DNA of 64,000 nt from VBOC01 sp964512655 (GCA_964512655.1 CAZEJT010000001.1:744001-808000); one strand, 5' to 3'; counted from the first letter of the stretch, positions 52,609 to 61,553 are shown. Translations and numbers: made by a program. Notes: a model not told the origin generated them from the letters alone.

Positions 52609-54081
52609 ATGCCCTTAAGAATTTCTCTCGCGGCAATCCTCATTGCCTTCATGCTCTCCGATTGCTCCTCCGGATCTGCCACCCGTGAAGAGCCTCGCGG
52701 CTCCGGGGGGAGCCGGCCCACCGGCGCGCTGGTCGCCCGGATCGATTCAATTCTGACCGATTCAGCACTTGCTTCATGCTTCATCGGGATCGAGATTCGT
52801 TCACTCGAGGATGGCAGAACACTCTACGAGCGTGACAGCGGAAAACTTTTTCACCCGGCGTCAAATATGAAACTCCTCACGACGAGCACGGCTCTTGAGC
52901 TTCTCGGTAAGGATTATAGGTTCAGAACGACAGTTCGATCCGATTCCTCTATCCGGAACGGGATACTCCAGGGGGATTTGCGTGTGAGGGGATCGGGCGA
53001 CCCCCTCTTGAAGACACCTGACCTCGATTCGCTCGCGCAAGCCGTCCGAAAGTGCGGGATCCATACCGTCACCGGGGATCTGGCAGGGGACGTTTCGGCG
53101 TTCGATACGATATATTGGGGGGCGGGGTGGATGTGGGATGACGAGCCCGATGCCGATGAGGCATTCATCTCGCCGCTGACCGTAAACTCCAATTCGGTGG
53201 AAGTGACCGTATCGCCCGGACGCAGGAGCGGAGATCCTGCCATAGTTGCGCTTTCGCCCGAGTGCGGGTATGTCTCGGTTCTGAACGCGGGAATCACTTC
53301 ATCCGACACCCTCTTTCCGCATCTGCGTGTCACCAGGGAACGCGGCGCGAACAGGATTCGCATCGACGGCAGAATTGCTCCCCATTCTCCCGAGCACCAC
53401 ACCGCCTTGAGCGTCTGGAAGCCTGAGTTGTATTTTTTGAGTCTGATGAAGGAGGCGCTTCAAAAAGAGGGTGTCACGGTTCGGGGAGGTGTGCGGCTCG
53501 ATACCTCTTCGGGGGGCATGTTTCTGGCCGAAGCGTCGCATCCGCTCGACTCCGTCCTTCACCAGGTGAACAAGCCCAGCGACAATCTTGCGGCTGAAAA
53601 TCTGCTGAAGACGATCGCTCTGGAGAGGGGCGGCGCGCCAGGATCGGCTTCGAAGGGCCTGGGTCTCATGAAGTCGTATCTCGCCGGGATCGGGGTCGAC
53701 ACCGCCGCGATGATACTCTCGGACGGTTCAGGCGTCTCGTTCTACAACGAGATTTCCCCCGCAGCCGTCGTCAGGCTCCTCGCGAAGATCCATGAAGACT
53801 CGGCGAAGTTCAGGAGTCTCTATGAGAGCCTGCCCATTGGGGGCGTCGATGGAACGCTGAAGAGCCGCTTTCGGTGGACGCAAGCGGAGGGAAATGTCCG
53901 GGCGAAAACCGGGAGCCTCACCGGAGCAAGCTCACTTTCTGGTTACGTGACTTCTGCGGATGGGAAACTCCTCGCATTCAGCATCCTGTGCAATCACTTC
54001 CCGTCGCAAATCGCCGTCTTTCGTGATGTCCAGGACAAGATCGTGGAGCTGCTGACGCGGTCGCGAGTCGCTGAAAAATAA
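52609..54081 (+). CDS. dacB: D-alanyl-D-alanine carboxypeptidase/endopeptidase (PBP4 type)
   Basis: A 490-residue peptidase S13 family protein with an N-terminal lipoprotein-like signal ending MLSDC. The catalytic motifs are intact: SxxK in HPASNMKLLTT, SxN in KPSDNLAAENLL and KTG in VRAKTGSLTGASSLSG. The DacB family removes terminal D-Ala or cleaves D-Ala-mDAP bridges in peptidoglycan. The long domain between SxxK and SxN is normal for this type. No strong Shine-Dalgarno is seen before ATG 52609. It follows the T9SS-type gene by 45 bases and ends at a terminator. Confidence 0.93.
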   Translation: MPLRISLAAILIAFMLSDCSSGSATREEPRGSGGSRPTGALVARIDSILTDSALASCFIGIEIRSLEDGRTLYERDSGKLFHPASNMKLLTTSTALELLGKDYRFRTTVRSDSSIRNGILQGDLRVRGSGDPLLKTPDLDSLAQAVRKCGIHTVTGDLAGDVSAFDTIYWGAGWMWDDEPDADEAFISPLTVNSNSVEVTVSPGRRSGDPAIVALSPECGYVSVLNAGITSSDTLFPHLRVTRERGANRIRIDGRIAPHSPEHHTALSVWKPELYFLSLMKEALQKEGVTVRGGVRLDTSSGGMFLAEASHPLDSVLHQVNKPSDNLAAENLLKTIALERGGAPGSASKGLGLMKSYLAGIGVDTAAMILSDGSGVSFYNEISPAAVVRLLAKIHEDSAKFRSLYESLPIGGVDGTLKSRFRWTQAEGNVRAKTGSLTGASSLSGYVTSADGKLLAFSILCNHFPSQIAVFRDVQDKIVELLTRSRVAEK

Positions 54082-54110
54082 AAAAGCCCGCCCCACACAC
54101 AGGACGGGCT
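54081..54110 (-). terminator. Intrinsic terminator of the DUF4097 gene
   Basis: On the minus strand AGCCCGTCC and GGGCGGGCT enclose an eight-base loop, followed by TTTTTTATTTTT. It serves the minus-strand DUF4097 gene; the plus-strand dacB ends at its edge. Confidence 0.85.
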
Positions 54111-54141
54111 CCGCTGAGGAGTGTGCCTATACCCCAGTCCC

Positions 54142-55125
54142 CTACTCTATCGAGCTGATCACAATATCCCCTCCCGATGTTTCGAGCCTGATGATGTTGC
54201 CTCCGCCGTTGATTTTGCCCCGGAGGCTCCCTTCCTGTAATTTTCCCATGAACTGGAAGTCGCAGCTGACGTCCCCGCCGGTCGTCTCTGCGCTAATGTC
54301 GCCGGAGATTGTCTTCGGAAGTTTAACGATGAGATTCCCTCCCGATGTCTCGAGGTCGATCCCCTTGTTGTCCCGCAGAGTCACTCGGACATCGCCCCCG
54401 GAGGTCGACGCATGCAGCTTTCCGTCGCTCTCTCTCACCTCGATATTCCCTCCGGAAGTCTCGAAGTCCATCGAGCCGACAACGGATTCGGCAGTCATAT
54501 TCCCGCCTGAGGTTCCAACTTTGCAGTCGCCTTTGATATCCCTCATTGTCACAGTTCCGCCTGAGGTGTTCATGCGAATGTGACCGTCGAGTTTTGAAAG
54601 ATCAAGGTCGCCTCCCGATGTCTCCCCTTCCAAGGTCCCGTTCACGGCGTTGACCGTCATGTCACCCCCGGCGGTCGACAAGTCGAGGTTAAAATGGGAA
54701 GGCACTTCGATCACGAATTCCACATCGAAATCTTCGCCCCCGAACATGTTCATGAAGCTGTGCCGATAGCGAGAAACGGCCTTGACCGTGTTTCCGCTCT
54801 GATCCACGGAAATGTCCAGCTTTGCTAGCCGCGACTCCGATCCGCGGGCCCGTATATGAACGGCAACATCCTGGCGATCGGAGCCCGTCACCGAGATGCT
54901 CCCCTCGTCTGCGTCTACGACGAGTCTCCCGCCGGACTGAACCGGGAATGTCTTGTCAATTCGCTTCTCATTGGCGGAATATCCCGAATCGACAAACCGC
55001 TCCGGATGTGTGCGGATCGAGAGGGCCACCATCGTTGCAGCAAAGATCAGCGCGAGGGATAGGAAGATGGCGATCTTCGCGGTCAGGGTCAGCGTCTTGT
55101 TCAATGAACTCTCCTCGGGTGACAT
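54142..55125 (-). CDS. DUF4097-family beta-helix protein
   Basis: A 327-residue protein with an N-terminal membrane helix (IAIFLSLALIFAATMVALS) and a C-terminal repeat domain of DUF4097 type. Units of about 19-25 residues carry TSGGD/TSGGN (LEGETSGGDLDLSKLDG, RMNTSGGTVTMRDIKG, KVGTSGGNMTAESVVG, DFETSGGNIEVRES, HASTSGGDVRVTLRD, DLETSGGNLIVKLP and others), predicting a regular right-handed beta-solenoid. Function is unknown; relatives occur near sigma/anti-sigma systems and may be surface-linked. It is divergent from the M28 peptidase gene. Confidence 0.85.
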   Translation of the reverse strand: MSPEESSLNKTLTLTAKIAIFLSLALIFAATMVALSIRTHPERFVDSGYSANEKRIDKTFPVQSGGRLVVDADEGSISVTGSDRQDVAVHIRARGSESRLAKLDISVDQSGNTVKAVSRYRHSFMNMFGGEDFDVEFVIEVPSHFNLDLSTAGGDMTVNAVNGTLEGETSGGDLDLSKLDGHIRMNTSGGTVTMRDIKGDCKVGTSGGNMTAESVVGSMDFETSGGNIEVRESDGKLHASTSGGDVRVTLRDNKGIDLETSGGNLIVKLPKTISGDISAETTGGDVSCDFQFMGKLQEGSLRGKINGGGNIIRLETSGGDIVISSIE

Positions 55126-55220
55126 TCAAGGTCGTGAGACTCTATCAGTTAGACGTAGAATCCGCGAAAAGGTTACAATCTCACTTTGCGGATAAGAGCG
55201 GTTTTTGGTAGATTGAGCCG

Positions 55221-56183
55221 ATGAAATGCCGGTGCCTCTTTGCATTCCTCCCGCTTCTTTGGTTTTCCTGCTCAAACGAGTCCCCAAAGAAGGAAACTGC
55301 AAATGACAATCCCATGAGGACAAAGCCCGCCATCCCATCTTTCAACGCAGAGCGCGCGTTCGGGTACCTCAAGGCACAGGTTGATTTTGGCCCCCGGACT
55401 GCCGGATCGGCGGGTCATCGGGCGTGCCTGGAGTACCTGAGGATGCACATGGAGCGGTTTGCCGACACCGTGATTCTGCAGCCATTTTCGCTCCGCGGGT
55501 ACGACGGACAGGAGCTTCGGTTCACGAATATCATTTCGTCGTTCAACCGGAAGGCGACCACCCGCATCCTCCTCCTCGCCCACTGGGACACCCGCCCAAG
55601 GGCAGACCAGGATCCGGTATCTGCGAAGCGGGAAGATCCGATCCCGGGCGCGAACGACGGAGCCAGCGGGGTGGCTGTCCTGATGGAGATCGCACAGCAT
55701 CTCAAGGCTCAACATCCCGCTGTGGGGGTAGACATACTCTTCGACGATGCCGAGGATTACGGGAAGGAAGGCGATACGCAGAATTACCTTCTCGGCACGA
55801 AGCATTATGCCAAGAATCTCCCTCCCGGCCCCCGGCCCGCGTTCGGAATCCTCCTCGACATGGTCGGCGACCGGGATCTGGAGCTGCAGAGAGAACCCTA
55901 CTCGATGCGCTACGCCCCGGATATCGTGGAGCTCGTCTGGTCCGCCGCGAAGGAGCTGGGCGTCTATCAGTTTACGGACAATATTCAGCGCGCAGTCCTC
56001 GACGACCATCTCCCGCTGAACGAGGCCGGCGTGAAGACGATTGATCTGATCGACTTCAATTACCCCGACGCGGGAAACCGCTACTGGCACACGACCAACG
56101 ACACGCCGGATAAATGCAGCCCCGAGAGTCTGGGAGCGGTCGGGAAAGTCCTCCTCTACGTCACGTACCGCCAGCCTGTCTGA
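55221..56183 (+). CDS. M28-family peptidase/glutaminyl cyclase-like lipoprotein
   Basis: A 320-residue protein with a lipobox (LLWFSC, Cys17) and an M28 zinc-dependent core: LLLAHWDTRPRADQ (zinc His and Asp), PGANDGASGVAVLMEIA, DILFDDAEDYGKEGD, LLDMVGDRDLEL and IDFNYPDAGNRYWHTTNDTPDK. These match bacterial relatives of mammalian glutaminyl-peptide cyclotransferase, where the same fold cyclises N-terminal Gln, or metallopeptidases. Which activity applies cannot be told. The last few residues overlap the likely 5' end of prmA, so the two are probably translated from one transcript. Confidence 0.88.
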   Translation: MKCRCLFAFLPLLWFSCSNESPKKETANDNPMRTKPAIPSFNAERAFGYLKAQVDFGPRTAGSAGHRACLEYLRMHMERFADTVILQPFSLRGYDGQELRFTNIISSFNRKATTRILLLAHWDTRPRADQDPVSAKREDPIPGANDGASGVAVLMEIAQHLKAQHPAVGVDILFDDAEDYGKEGDTQNYLLGTKHYAKNLPPGPRPAFGILLDMVGDRDLELQREPYSMRYAPDIVELVWSAAKELGVYQFTDNIQRAVLDDHLPLNEAGVKTIDLIDFNYPDAGNRYWHTTNDTPDKCSPESLGAVGKVLLYVTYRQPV

Positions 56184-57051
56184 CCACCGGAAAACGTACC
56201 TCGAGATCTCGCTCACGGCTGACCCGCCCGGCCGGGAGCTGCTGATTCCCCCCCTGCTCAGCCTCGGTTTTCACGGTTTCCTCGAAACCGATACGGGGCT
56301 GATTGCCTACGCCGAGAAAGGTTCTGTTTCTGCCGAGGGGATTGAAGGAGTGCGCCTGCAAATCCTCTCGCTTCTCGAACGCGCTCATTTCGGAGAACTC
56401 GCGGGAATCCGTGAACTCCCCGAAGAGAACTGGAACCTTGCATGGGAGCAGAGTATCAAACCGGTTGAAATCGGCGAGAGGCTGGTTATCAGGCCGTCGT
56501 GGATAGAAGGTGAGGGAACCGATGATCGGATCGTCATCAGAATCGACCCGAAGATGTCATTCGGGACCGGCCACCACGAGACGACTCGTCTCTGCCTCAG
56601 GCTGCTCGAACGGTCGATGAAGAGCGGCTCCCGGGTGCTGGACGTAGGCACGGGGACTGGCATACTCGCCATCGCCGCCGTCAAACTGGGTGCACAATCC
56701 GCAATCGGGATCGATACCGACGAGTGGGCGATCGAGAATGCCCTGGAGAATGTCAGGTCGAACGATGTGGAAGACCTGGTTTCGATCATACACGCTCCCA
56801 TTGAGGAATACCACGGAGATCGATCCGACGCCCTCCTTGCAAACCTGACCTTGAACATGATTGCTTCTTCTCTCTCGCATCTCAGGGATCTTCTCGAAGA
56901 CCGGGGTGTTCTCATCCTTTCAGGATTCCTTGAGAGCGACCTTTCCGTGATGCGCGGGTCGCTCGAGCAGTCGGGCTTCGCGGTCGAGTCAGCGCTCGCG
57001 GAGAACGGGTGGATGGCCCTCTCTGTCAGAAAAATCCTTTCGGCGAACTGA
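56176..57051 (+). CDS. prmA: Ribosomal protein L11 methyltransferase
   Basis: The methyltransferase domain is clear: KMSFGTGHHETTRLCLRLLE, VLDVGTGTGILAIAAVKLG (SAM motif), IGIDTDEWAIENALENVRSN and DALLANLTLNMIASSLSHL. Upstream of GTG 56350 the frame continues with the PrmA N-terminal domain (KTYLEISLTADPPGRELLIP, then LGFHGFLETDTGLIAY). No ATG, GTG or TTG is available until CTG 56176, which overlaps the M28 stop region and gives 291 residues, the usual family length (E. coli 293). I take CTG 56176 as the likely start, with GTG 56350 the alternative that would remove the L11-binding domain. Confidence 0.88.
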   Translation: MSDHRKTYLEISLTADPPGRELLIPPLLSLGFHGFLETDTGLIAYAEKGSVSAEGIEGVRLQILSLLERAHFGELAGIRELPEENWNLAWEQSIKPVEIGERLVIRPSWIEGEGTDDRIVIRIDPKMSFGTGHHETTRLCLRLLERSMKSGSRVLDVGTGTGILAIAAVKLGAQSAIGIDTDEWAIENALENVRSNDVEDLVSIIHAPIEEYHGDRSDALLANLTLNMIASSLSHLRDLLEDRGVLILSGFLESDLSVMRGSLEQSGFAVESALAENGWMALSVRKILSAN

Positions 57052-57063
57052 CTCTTTGCATCG

Positions 57064-58008
57064 GTGAGACTCGCCGGCATCGATATCGGAACAAACACGG
57101 TGCTTCTCCTCGTGGCAGACATCGGCGAGGATGGAGCTCTCACTCCGGTTCATAACGAGCAGCGGCTCCCCCGCCTCGGCCGGAATGTCGCCAGCAAGAA
57201 GGAGATTCAGCCGGCGGCCTTCGACAGGATCGGGTGGGTGCTGAATGAGTTTAAGAATCTCGCCGTGCAACTCGGGGCCGATCGGATTTCGGCGTGTGCC
57301 ACAAGCGCCGTTCGGGATGCAGCCAACCGGGATGCGTTTCTCAATCATCTCCGGAGCACAACAGGGCTCAACGTCGAAGTACTGCCGGGTCAGGAAGAGG
57401 CATACTGGTCGTTCCGGGGGGCAATGAGCGGCATCTCTTCGGTTTCGCGGCCGGTTGTCATTGACATCGGAGGGGGGAGTACAGAGGTGATATTCCCCGC
57501 CGGGCTCTGGGCGGTAGAAGGGAGAAACTCCTTACGATACCTGAGTTTTCAGCTTGGATCCGTTCGACTTACCGAGCGTTACCTCCAGCATGATCCTCCA
57601 CATGATTCCGAGATCGAGGCGGCCCAAATCGAGATACGGTCGCAGTGGAATGGGATGCAAGAGCTTGAAAGGGGTGGATATGCCCTCATTGGCGTCGCGG
57701 GTACCGTCACCACCCTGGCCTGTCTCGATCAGGGGCTTTCTGATTTTGACGAGCGGCGTGTAAGCGGCTACAGATTGAGCAGGGAGCACGTAGAGCAATG
57801 GTTCCGGAAACTTGCAGGAATGACGAAGCGGGAGATCGAGGGGCTCTCAGGGGCAGCGGTGGGAAGGGCGGATATTTTGACCGCAGGAGTCCTGATTCTC
57901 GACGAGTTTATCGCCCGATACGGTTTCGGCGAGATTCTGGTCAGCGAGAGGGGCCTGAGATACGGCCTTGTAATCCGGGAATGGGAGAGGCTGCACTCCC
58001 GCGGGTAG
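57064..58008 (+). CDS. Ppx/GppA family phosphatase
   Basis: A 314-residue protein of the exopolyphosphatase/guanosine pentaphosphatase family, from GTG 57064. The ASKHA nucleotide-binding motifs are LAGIDIGTNTVLLLVADIG, ACATSAVRDAANRD and VIDIGGGSTEVIF, plus GVAGTVTTLACLDQGL. Length matches the short one-domain type without the C-terminal HD extension. It would hydrolyse polyphosphate or (p)ppGpp-related nucleotides. It is 12 bases after prmA and converges on the cysteine desulfurase gene. Confidence 0.9.
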   Translation: MRLAGIDIGTNTVLLLVADIGEDGALTPVHNEQRLPRLGRNVASKKEIQPAAFDRIGWVLNEFKNLAVQLGADRISACATSAVRDAANRDAFLNHLRSTTGLNVEVLPGQEEAYWSFRGAMSGISSVSRPVVIDIGGGSTEVIFPAGLWAVEGRNSLRYLSFQLGSVRLTERYLQHDPPHDSEIEAAQIEIRSQWNGMQELERGGYALIGVAGTVTTLACLDQGLSDFDERRVSGYRLSREHVEQWFRKLAGMTKREIEGLSGAAVGRADILTAGVLILDEFIARYGFGEILVSERGLRYGLVIREWERLHSRG

Positions 58009-58009
58009 A

Positions 58010-59173
58010 TCAGCCTCGGGGCTTTCCTATCCTTCCTACTACCTCCTCAAGAACCTCTAATGCGTAACTGATGTCTCCCTCCGTCGTAGCCCTGCCCATG
58101 GAAAACCGGACAGAGGCCTTCGCGGAGGCCATGTCGCGCCCCATTGCAAGAAGGACATGCGAGGGCTCTACGCTTCCCGACGTACACGCCGATCCACTCG
58201 CAGCCGCAACCCCGGCAAGATCAAGATTGAACAACAGGCTCTCCCCGTCGATCTCTATCTTGCGGCTGTCGAAGGAGATGTTGACGATCGCAGGGAGAGT
58301 TTCTTCCCCTGATCCGTTCACGAGTATATAGGGAAACCGTTCTCTGAGCGCCGCTATGAAACGGTTCCTGAGAACGGTGAACGTCTTCATCCCGGCCTCC
58401 ATGCGTTCATGAGCAAGAACCGCGGCCCTGGCGAAACCCACCGCTAGGGGAACGTTCTCGGTGCCGGCGCGCCGGCCCCGTTCCTGTCCGCCTCCGTGCA
58501 TGAATCGCCCGATCCCAACTCCCCTGCGAACGAAGAGAGCGCCGATGCCTTTCGGACCGTAAATCTTGTGCGCCGAAAGGGAGAGCGCGTCTACTCCGAG
58601 TTCGTTAACATTGACAGGAATCTTTCCGAAGCTCTGGACCGCATCGGTGTGCACGACGATGTCCCTCCTCTTCGCCGTGCGGGCCAGCTGTGAGACCGGA
58701 TTTATGGTTCCGACCTCGTTATTCGCATGCATGACCGAAATCAGTCCTGTCTCCGGCCTGATTGCATCGTTCAGAGCGGCGGGATCTACCCGGCCGGCGC
58801 CGTCGACTGGGAGGACCGTCACCGGGTATCCGTTTTGAGCCAGAAATTCGCAGGGTTCGAGGACCGCATGATGCTCTGCCCCATCGGTAATAACGTGGTT
58901 CCTTCCCCGTGCGCTCATCTCAGACGCCACGCCTTTCAGGGCAAAATTATCGGCCTCGGTTCCGCAACTGACGAACAGCACCTCACCCGCCCGGGCTCCG
59001 ATCAGGCGCGCGATCGTCTCGCGGCTCTCATCGAGCGCCGCCCTTGCCTCCCTACCGTACTGGTGAAGAGATGATGCGTTGCCGTAGCGGCCCTTGAAAT
59101 ACGGCTCCATCGCCTCAAATACCTCGGCATCGAGGGGGGTGGTTGCCGCATGGTCGAGGTACACTCTTCTCAT
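58010..59173 (-). CDS. Cysteine desulfurase (NifS/IscS group)
   Basis: A 387-residue PLP enzyme beginning MRRVYLDHAATTPLDAEVFE (ATG 59173). The PLP lysine is in SLSAHKIYGPKGIGALF, and the active Cys in SGSACTSGSVEPSHVLLAMG. This SACTSG loop places it in group I (NifS/IscS) rather than SufS. It transfers sulfur for Fe-S clusters or tRNA thiolation. No iscU or mnmA gene is adjacent in this window, so its acceptor is undetermined. The start has only AGGG close by. Confidence 0.92.
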   Translation of the reverse strand: MRRVYLDHAATTPLDAEVFEAMEPYFKGRYGNASSLHQYGREARAALDESRETIARLIGARAGEVLFVSCGTEADNFALKGVASEMSARGRNHVITDGAEHHAVLEPCEFLAQNGYPVTVLPVDGAGRVDPAALNDAIRPETGLISVMHANNEVGTINPVSQLARTAKRRDIVVHTDAVQSFGKIPVNVNELGVDALSLSAHKIYGPKGIGALFVRRGVGIGRFMHGGGQERGRRAGTENVPLAVGFARAAVLAHERMEAGMKTFTVLRNRFIAALRERFPYILVNGSGEETLPAIVNISFDSRKIEIDGESLLFNLDLAGVAAASGSACTSGSVEPSHVLLAMGRDMASAKASVRFSMGRATTEGDISYALEVLEEVVGRIGKPRG

Positions 59174-59212
59174 CCCTGAAATATACGACTGGCCCGCCGC
59201 AACCACAAGCGA

Positions 59213-59245
59213 ATGAGCCCTTGCGATTTCGTCGCAAGGGCTCAT
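59213..59245 (-). terminator. Long perfect hairpin after the stress operon
   Basis: ATGAGCCCTTGCGA and its exact complement, with a five-base loop, form a perfect 14-bp stem 28 bases beyond the Spy-like stop. The arm is followed by TCGCTT on the minus strand, with no real T-tract, so termination is inferred from position. Confidence 0.55.
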
Positions 59246-59273
59246 GTGTACCCCGCAGCTCCTGGAGAGTCCG

Positions 59274-59783
59274 TCAGTCGTCTGCCTTGCCTTCCCTGCC
59301 GCGGTGCATGTCTTCCATCGCGCTCCTCACCCGGCGGCCGAAATTCCTTTCGTACACGAGGTAGAGGGCGAACTGGTCGGCTGAGAGCATCTTGCGGATC
59401 TCGCCCTGATACCGGACGCGTTCGGCAAAGATCTGCTGATCGACCGCCAGGATTTTGTCCGACTCTCCCTGAAGCTCGCTCGCGCCCTTCTTATCGCGGG
59501 CCATCTTCTCGATGTCATCCAGCATGGTGTTGCGTGATTTCATGAGGTCGCGGACCTTGTCTTCATGGGAGCTGTTCTTCGCGAAGAAGCGGACCGCATC
59601 CTCCTCGCTCAACTTGAGAACCTCGACAAGCCGCATCATCTTGAATTTCTCGAGGCGCCCCGAATCCCGCATCCCCGGGCCCGGCTCCATGCCGCGGCGC
59701 TGTCCCGGGGCTGCCGCCCCAAGGATACACACGAGAAGGGTTGCTGTGAACATCCGTGCGATGATCATGTGGTTCCTCTTCAT
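59274..59783 (-). CDS. Spy/CpxP-like periplasmic protein
   Basis: A 169-residue protein with signal peptide MKRNHMIIARMFTATLLVCI ending near AAAPGQ. The mature part is helical and Met-, Arg- and Glu-rich: KMMRLVEVLKLSEEDAVRFF and the LTxxQ-like KMLSADQFALYLVYERNFG. This matches Spy/CpxP-type chaperone-like or metal-resistance proteins. As the last gene after a sigma factor and an anti-sigma protein it is probably the effector of an envelope stress response. Confidence 0.7.
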   Translation of the reverse strand: MKRNHMIIARMFTATLLVCILGAAAPGQRRGMEPGPGMRDSGRLEKFKMMRLVEVLKLSEEDAVRFFAKNSSHEDKVRDLMKSRNTMLDDIEKMARDKKGASELQGESDKILAVDQQIFAERVRYQGEIRKMLSADQFALYLVYERNFGRRVRSAMEDMHRGREGKADD

Positions 59784-59798
59784 ACGTTAAGCCTCCGG

Positions 59799-60419
59799 TT
59801 AGTAATGAATTGAATCGATATCATTTCCTCCGCCTTGGGTGCGTTCCGCGGCTGCCTGGCCGGGTTCCTCGATACCCACGGCCGCCTCGGCATCGATGTC
59901 GGCAGGACGGGCTCCATCCTCCTGGAGGATTGCCTCCACATTCCCCACGTCCTCGGCGGGAGTGATCGGGTGAACGGTCACCAGGTCCGGCTGGAGTGCC
60001 TCGGCGACGGACTGGCGGTCCGCAACGTCCTGGATCTCGTCGGGAGCCATCTGAGCCATGACCGCCGCGACATTGTCTGACAAATCATCCGCGGGCTTGG
60101 TGCCAACCTTGAAAAACGCGACTGCCAGCACGACGGCCGCCGCCGCCGGCAGCGCAAACCGTGCCGCCCAGGCCGGAACGCTCGAGGACGCTCGCTGATC
60201 CAGTCCCCGGTGAATTCGGGGAAGGATCGAGGCCCAGTACGTCTTCGGGGGAGACCACGGATCGCCGTCGATAGACCTGAAGAGGGTTTCCAGCATCTTC
60301 ATCTCTCCGGCGCAATCCTTGCACACCGCGAGATGCCCCCTGACGAGGTCTGCCGTAGAGGAATCACTCTTGCCCCGGACAAATTCCGGGAGCTCGAGGC
60401 GCGTTTCGCGGCATTTCAC
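59799..60419 (-). CDS. Anti-sigma factor with zinc-finger (zf-HC2-like) domain
   Basis: A 206-residue protein with a cytoplasmic N-terminal domain containing the H-X3-C-X2-C motif HLAVCKDC, then one membrane helix (FALPAAAAVVLAVAFF, about residues 90-105) and an acidic, disordered C-terminal periplasmic tail. This matches single-pass RsrA/RseA-like anti-sigma factors. Its start overlaps the sigma gene stop by four bases (ATGA), and it would sequester that sigma factor until envelope stress or a redox signal releases it. Confidence 0.88.
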   Translation of the reverse strand: MKCRETRLELPEFVRGKSDSSTADLVRGHLAVCKDCAGEMKMLETLFRSIDGDPWSPPKTYWASILPRIHRGLDQRASSSVPAWAARFALPAAAAVVLAVAFFKVGTKPADDLSDNVAAVMAQMAPDEIQDVADRQSVAEALQPDLVTVHPITPAEDVGNVEAILQEDGARPADIDAEAAVGIEEPGQAAAERTQGGGNDIDSIHY

Positions 60420-60970
60420 GAGCTCATCTCCTTCCGCACGTATGCCTGTATCTTCTTCAGGGCGTGGAAGTAATTCGCCTTCAGACCGCCGACTGATTTC
60501 TTCAGTAATTTCGACATTTCTTCGTAGGGCATTTCATCGTAATACCGGAGCATGAAGACCAGTTTCTGCTTCGCGGGGAGCCGTTCCACCGCCCGCTCGA
60601 GGATCGTCTGATACTCCTCCTGCAGGATCCCCGCATCCGGAGCCTCTCCCTCGTCTGTGCGCGGCTCCGCCTGTTCTTCGAACCGTACGAACTCCTTGAT
60701 CCGGCGCGAGCGGACCGCATTCAGGGAAACGTTTACGGCGATCCGGTAGAGCCATGTGTAAAACTCGGAATCTCCCCGGAACCCATGAAGCGCCTTGTAC
60801 ATTCGCAGGAAGACGTCCTGAACGACGTCATCTGCCGCGTCGTGCGTGCCGACGACCCGGCGCGCAATCCAGTACACTTTCTCCTGATATCTCTTGACAA
60901 GTTCGTTAAAGCCCGTAACATCGCCGCTCCGAAACGCTTCAACCAGATCGAGATCCGTTTTTGGCGGCAT
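60416..60970 (-). CDS. ECF RNA polymerase sigma factor (RpoE-like)
   Basis: A 184-residue ECF sigma factor. Region 2 is FNELVKRYQEKVYWIARRVV, DVVQDVFLRMYKALHGF and FYTWLYRIAVNVSLNAVRSR; region 4 is ERLPAKQKLVFMLRYYDEMPYEEMSKLLKKSVGGLKANYFHALKKIQ. It is co-encoded with the anti-sigma and Spy-like genes, and likely drives its own operon. The promoter region upstream (60971-61052) is too short and undistinguished for me to mark. Confidence 0.92.
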   Translation of the reverse strand: MPPKTDLDLVEAFRSGDVTGFNELVKRYQEKVYWIARRVVGTHDAADDVVQDVFLRMYKALHGFRGDSEFYTWLYRIAVNVSLNAVRSRRIKEFVRFEEQAEPRTDEGEAPDAGILQEEYQTILERAVERLPAKQKLVFMLRYYDEMPYEEMSKLLKKSVGGLKANYFHALKKIQAYVRKEMSS

Positions 60971-61052
60971 TTCGACCTGTCTAAACGTTAGATAGCGAAA
61001 TATTACAAAAGTTTAACGAAATCAGCGCCAGGGGTCGGCGGCGTGACGGGAG

Positions 61053-61553
61053 CTACGCAAGGGTGGAAAGTGCCTTTCGGAGCTTGAGGAGGGTTGACGA
61101 CATGTCCTCGGAAATCACCTTTGTATCGGCCAAAACGGGCATGAAATTGGTGTCGCCGTTCCAGCGCGGAACGATGTGAAAATGAACATGGCTGTCGATC
61201 CCGGCGCCGGCCGTTCTGCCGAGATTGCACCCGATGTTAAAGCCGTCGGGATGTGAAACCGCTTCCAGGGCCTGCGCGAGTTTCTTCAGATCGACCATGA
61301 TCTCCAGCAGCTCCTCATCGGCTAGATCGCCAAGGGCGGGGGTGTGACGGTAAGGGACGACGAGGAGGTGTCCGCTGTTGTAGGGGTACCTGTTCATGAT
61401 CACAAAGCACCGCTTCCCCCGCGAAACGATCTTCTGTTCGTCGTCGTTGTTCGCATTGAGTGCGGCGCACAGGACGCACTCGTCGCTCTTGGCCCCCGCG
61501 CCGGAGAACGTCTCAATGTATTTCGAACGCCAGGGAGAGAAGAGCCGTTGCAC
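61053..61553 (-). CDS. HIT-family protein (AP4A phosphorylase/hydrolase-like)
   Basis: A 166-residue protein from GTG 61553, beginning VQRLFSPWRSKYIETFSG, which matches the LWAPWRMEYI-type opening of bacterial HIT proteins. An upstream ATG at 61586 would overlap the EF-G-like gene. The histidine triad HVHFHIVPRW and NRYPYNSGHLLVVPYRHTP are intact, with CVLC metal-like cysteines near residue 26. It probably hydrolyses or phosphorolyses nucleotide conjugates such as Ap4A. It is transcribed after the EF-G-like gene with about 16 bases between. Confidence 0.85.
   Translation of the reverse strand: MQRLFSPWRSKYIETFSGAGAKSDECVLCAALNANNDDEQKIVSRGKRCFVIMNRYPYNSGHLLVVPYRHTPALGDLADEELLEIMVDLKKLAQALEAVSHPDGFNIGCNLGRTAGAGIDSHVHFHIVPRWNGDTNFMPVLADTKVISEDMSSTLLKLRKALSTLA

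Noticed and set aside
59213..59245. CRISPR repeat or transposon end
   Set aside because: A single copy with no spacers, flanking duplication or transposase; it behaves as a hairpin between genes.
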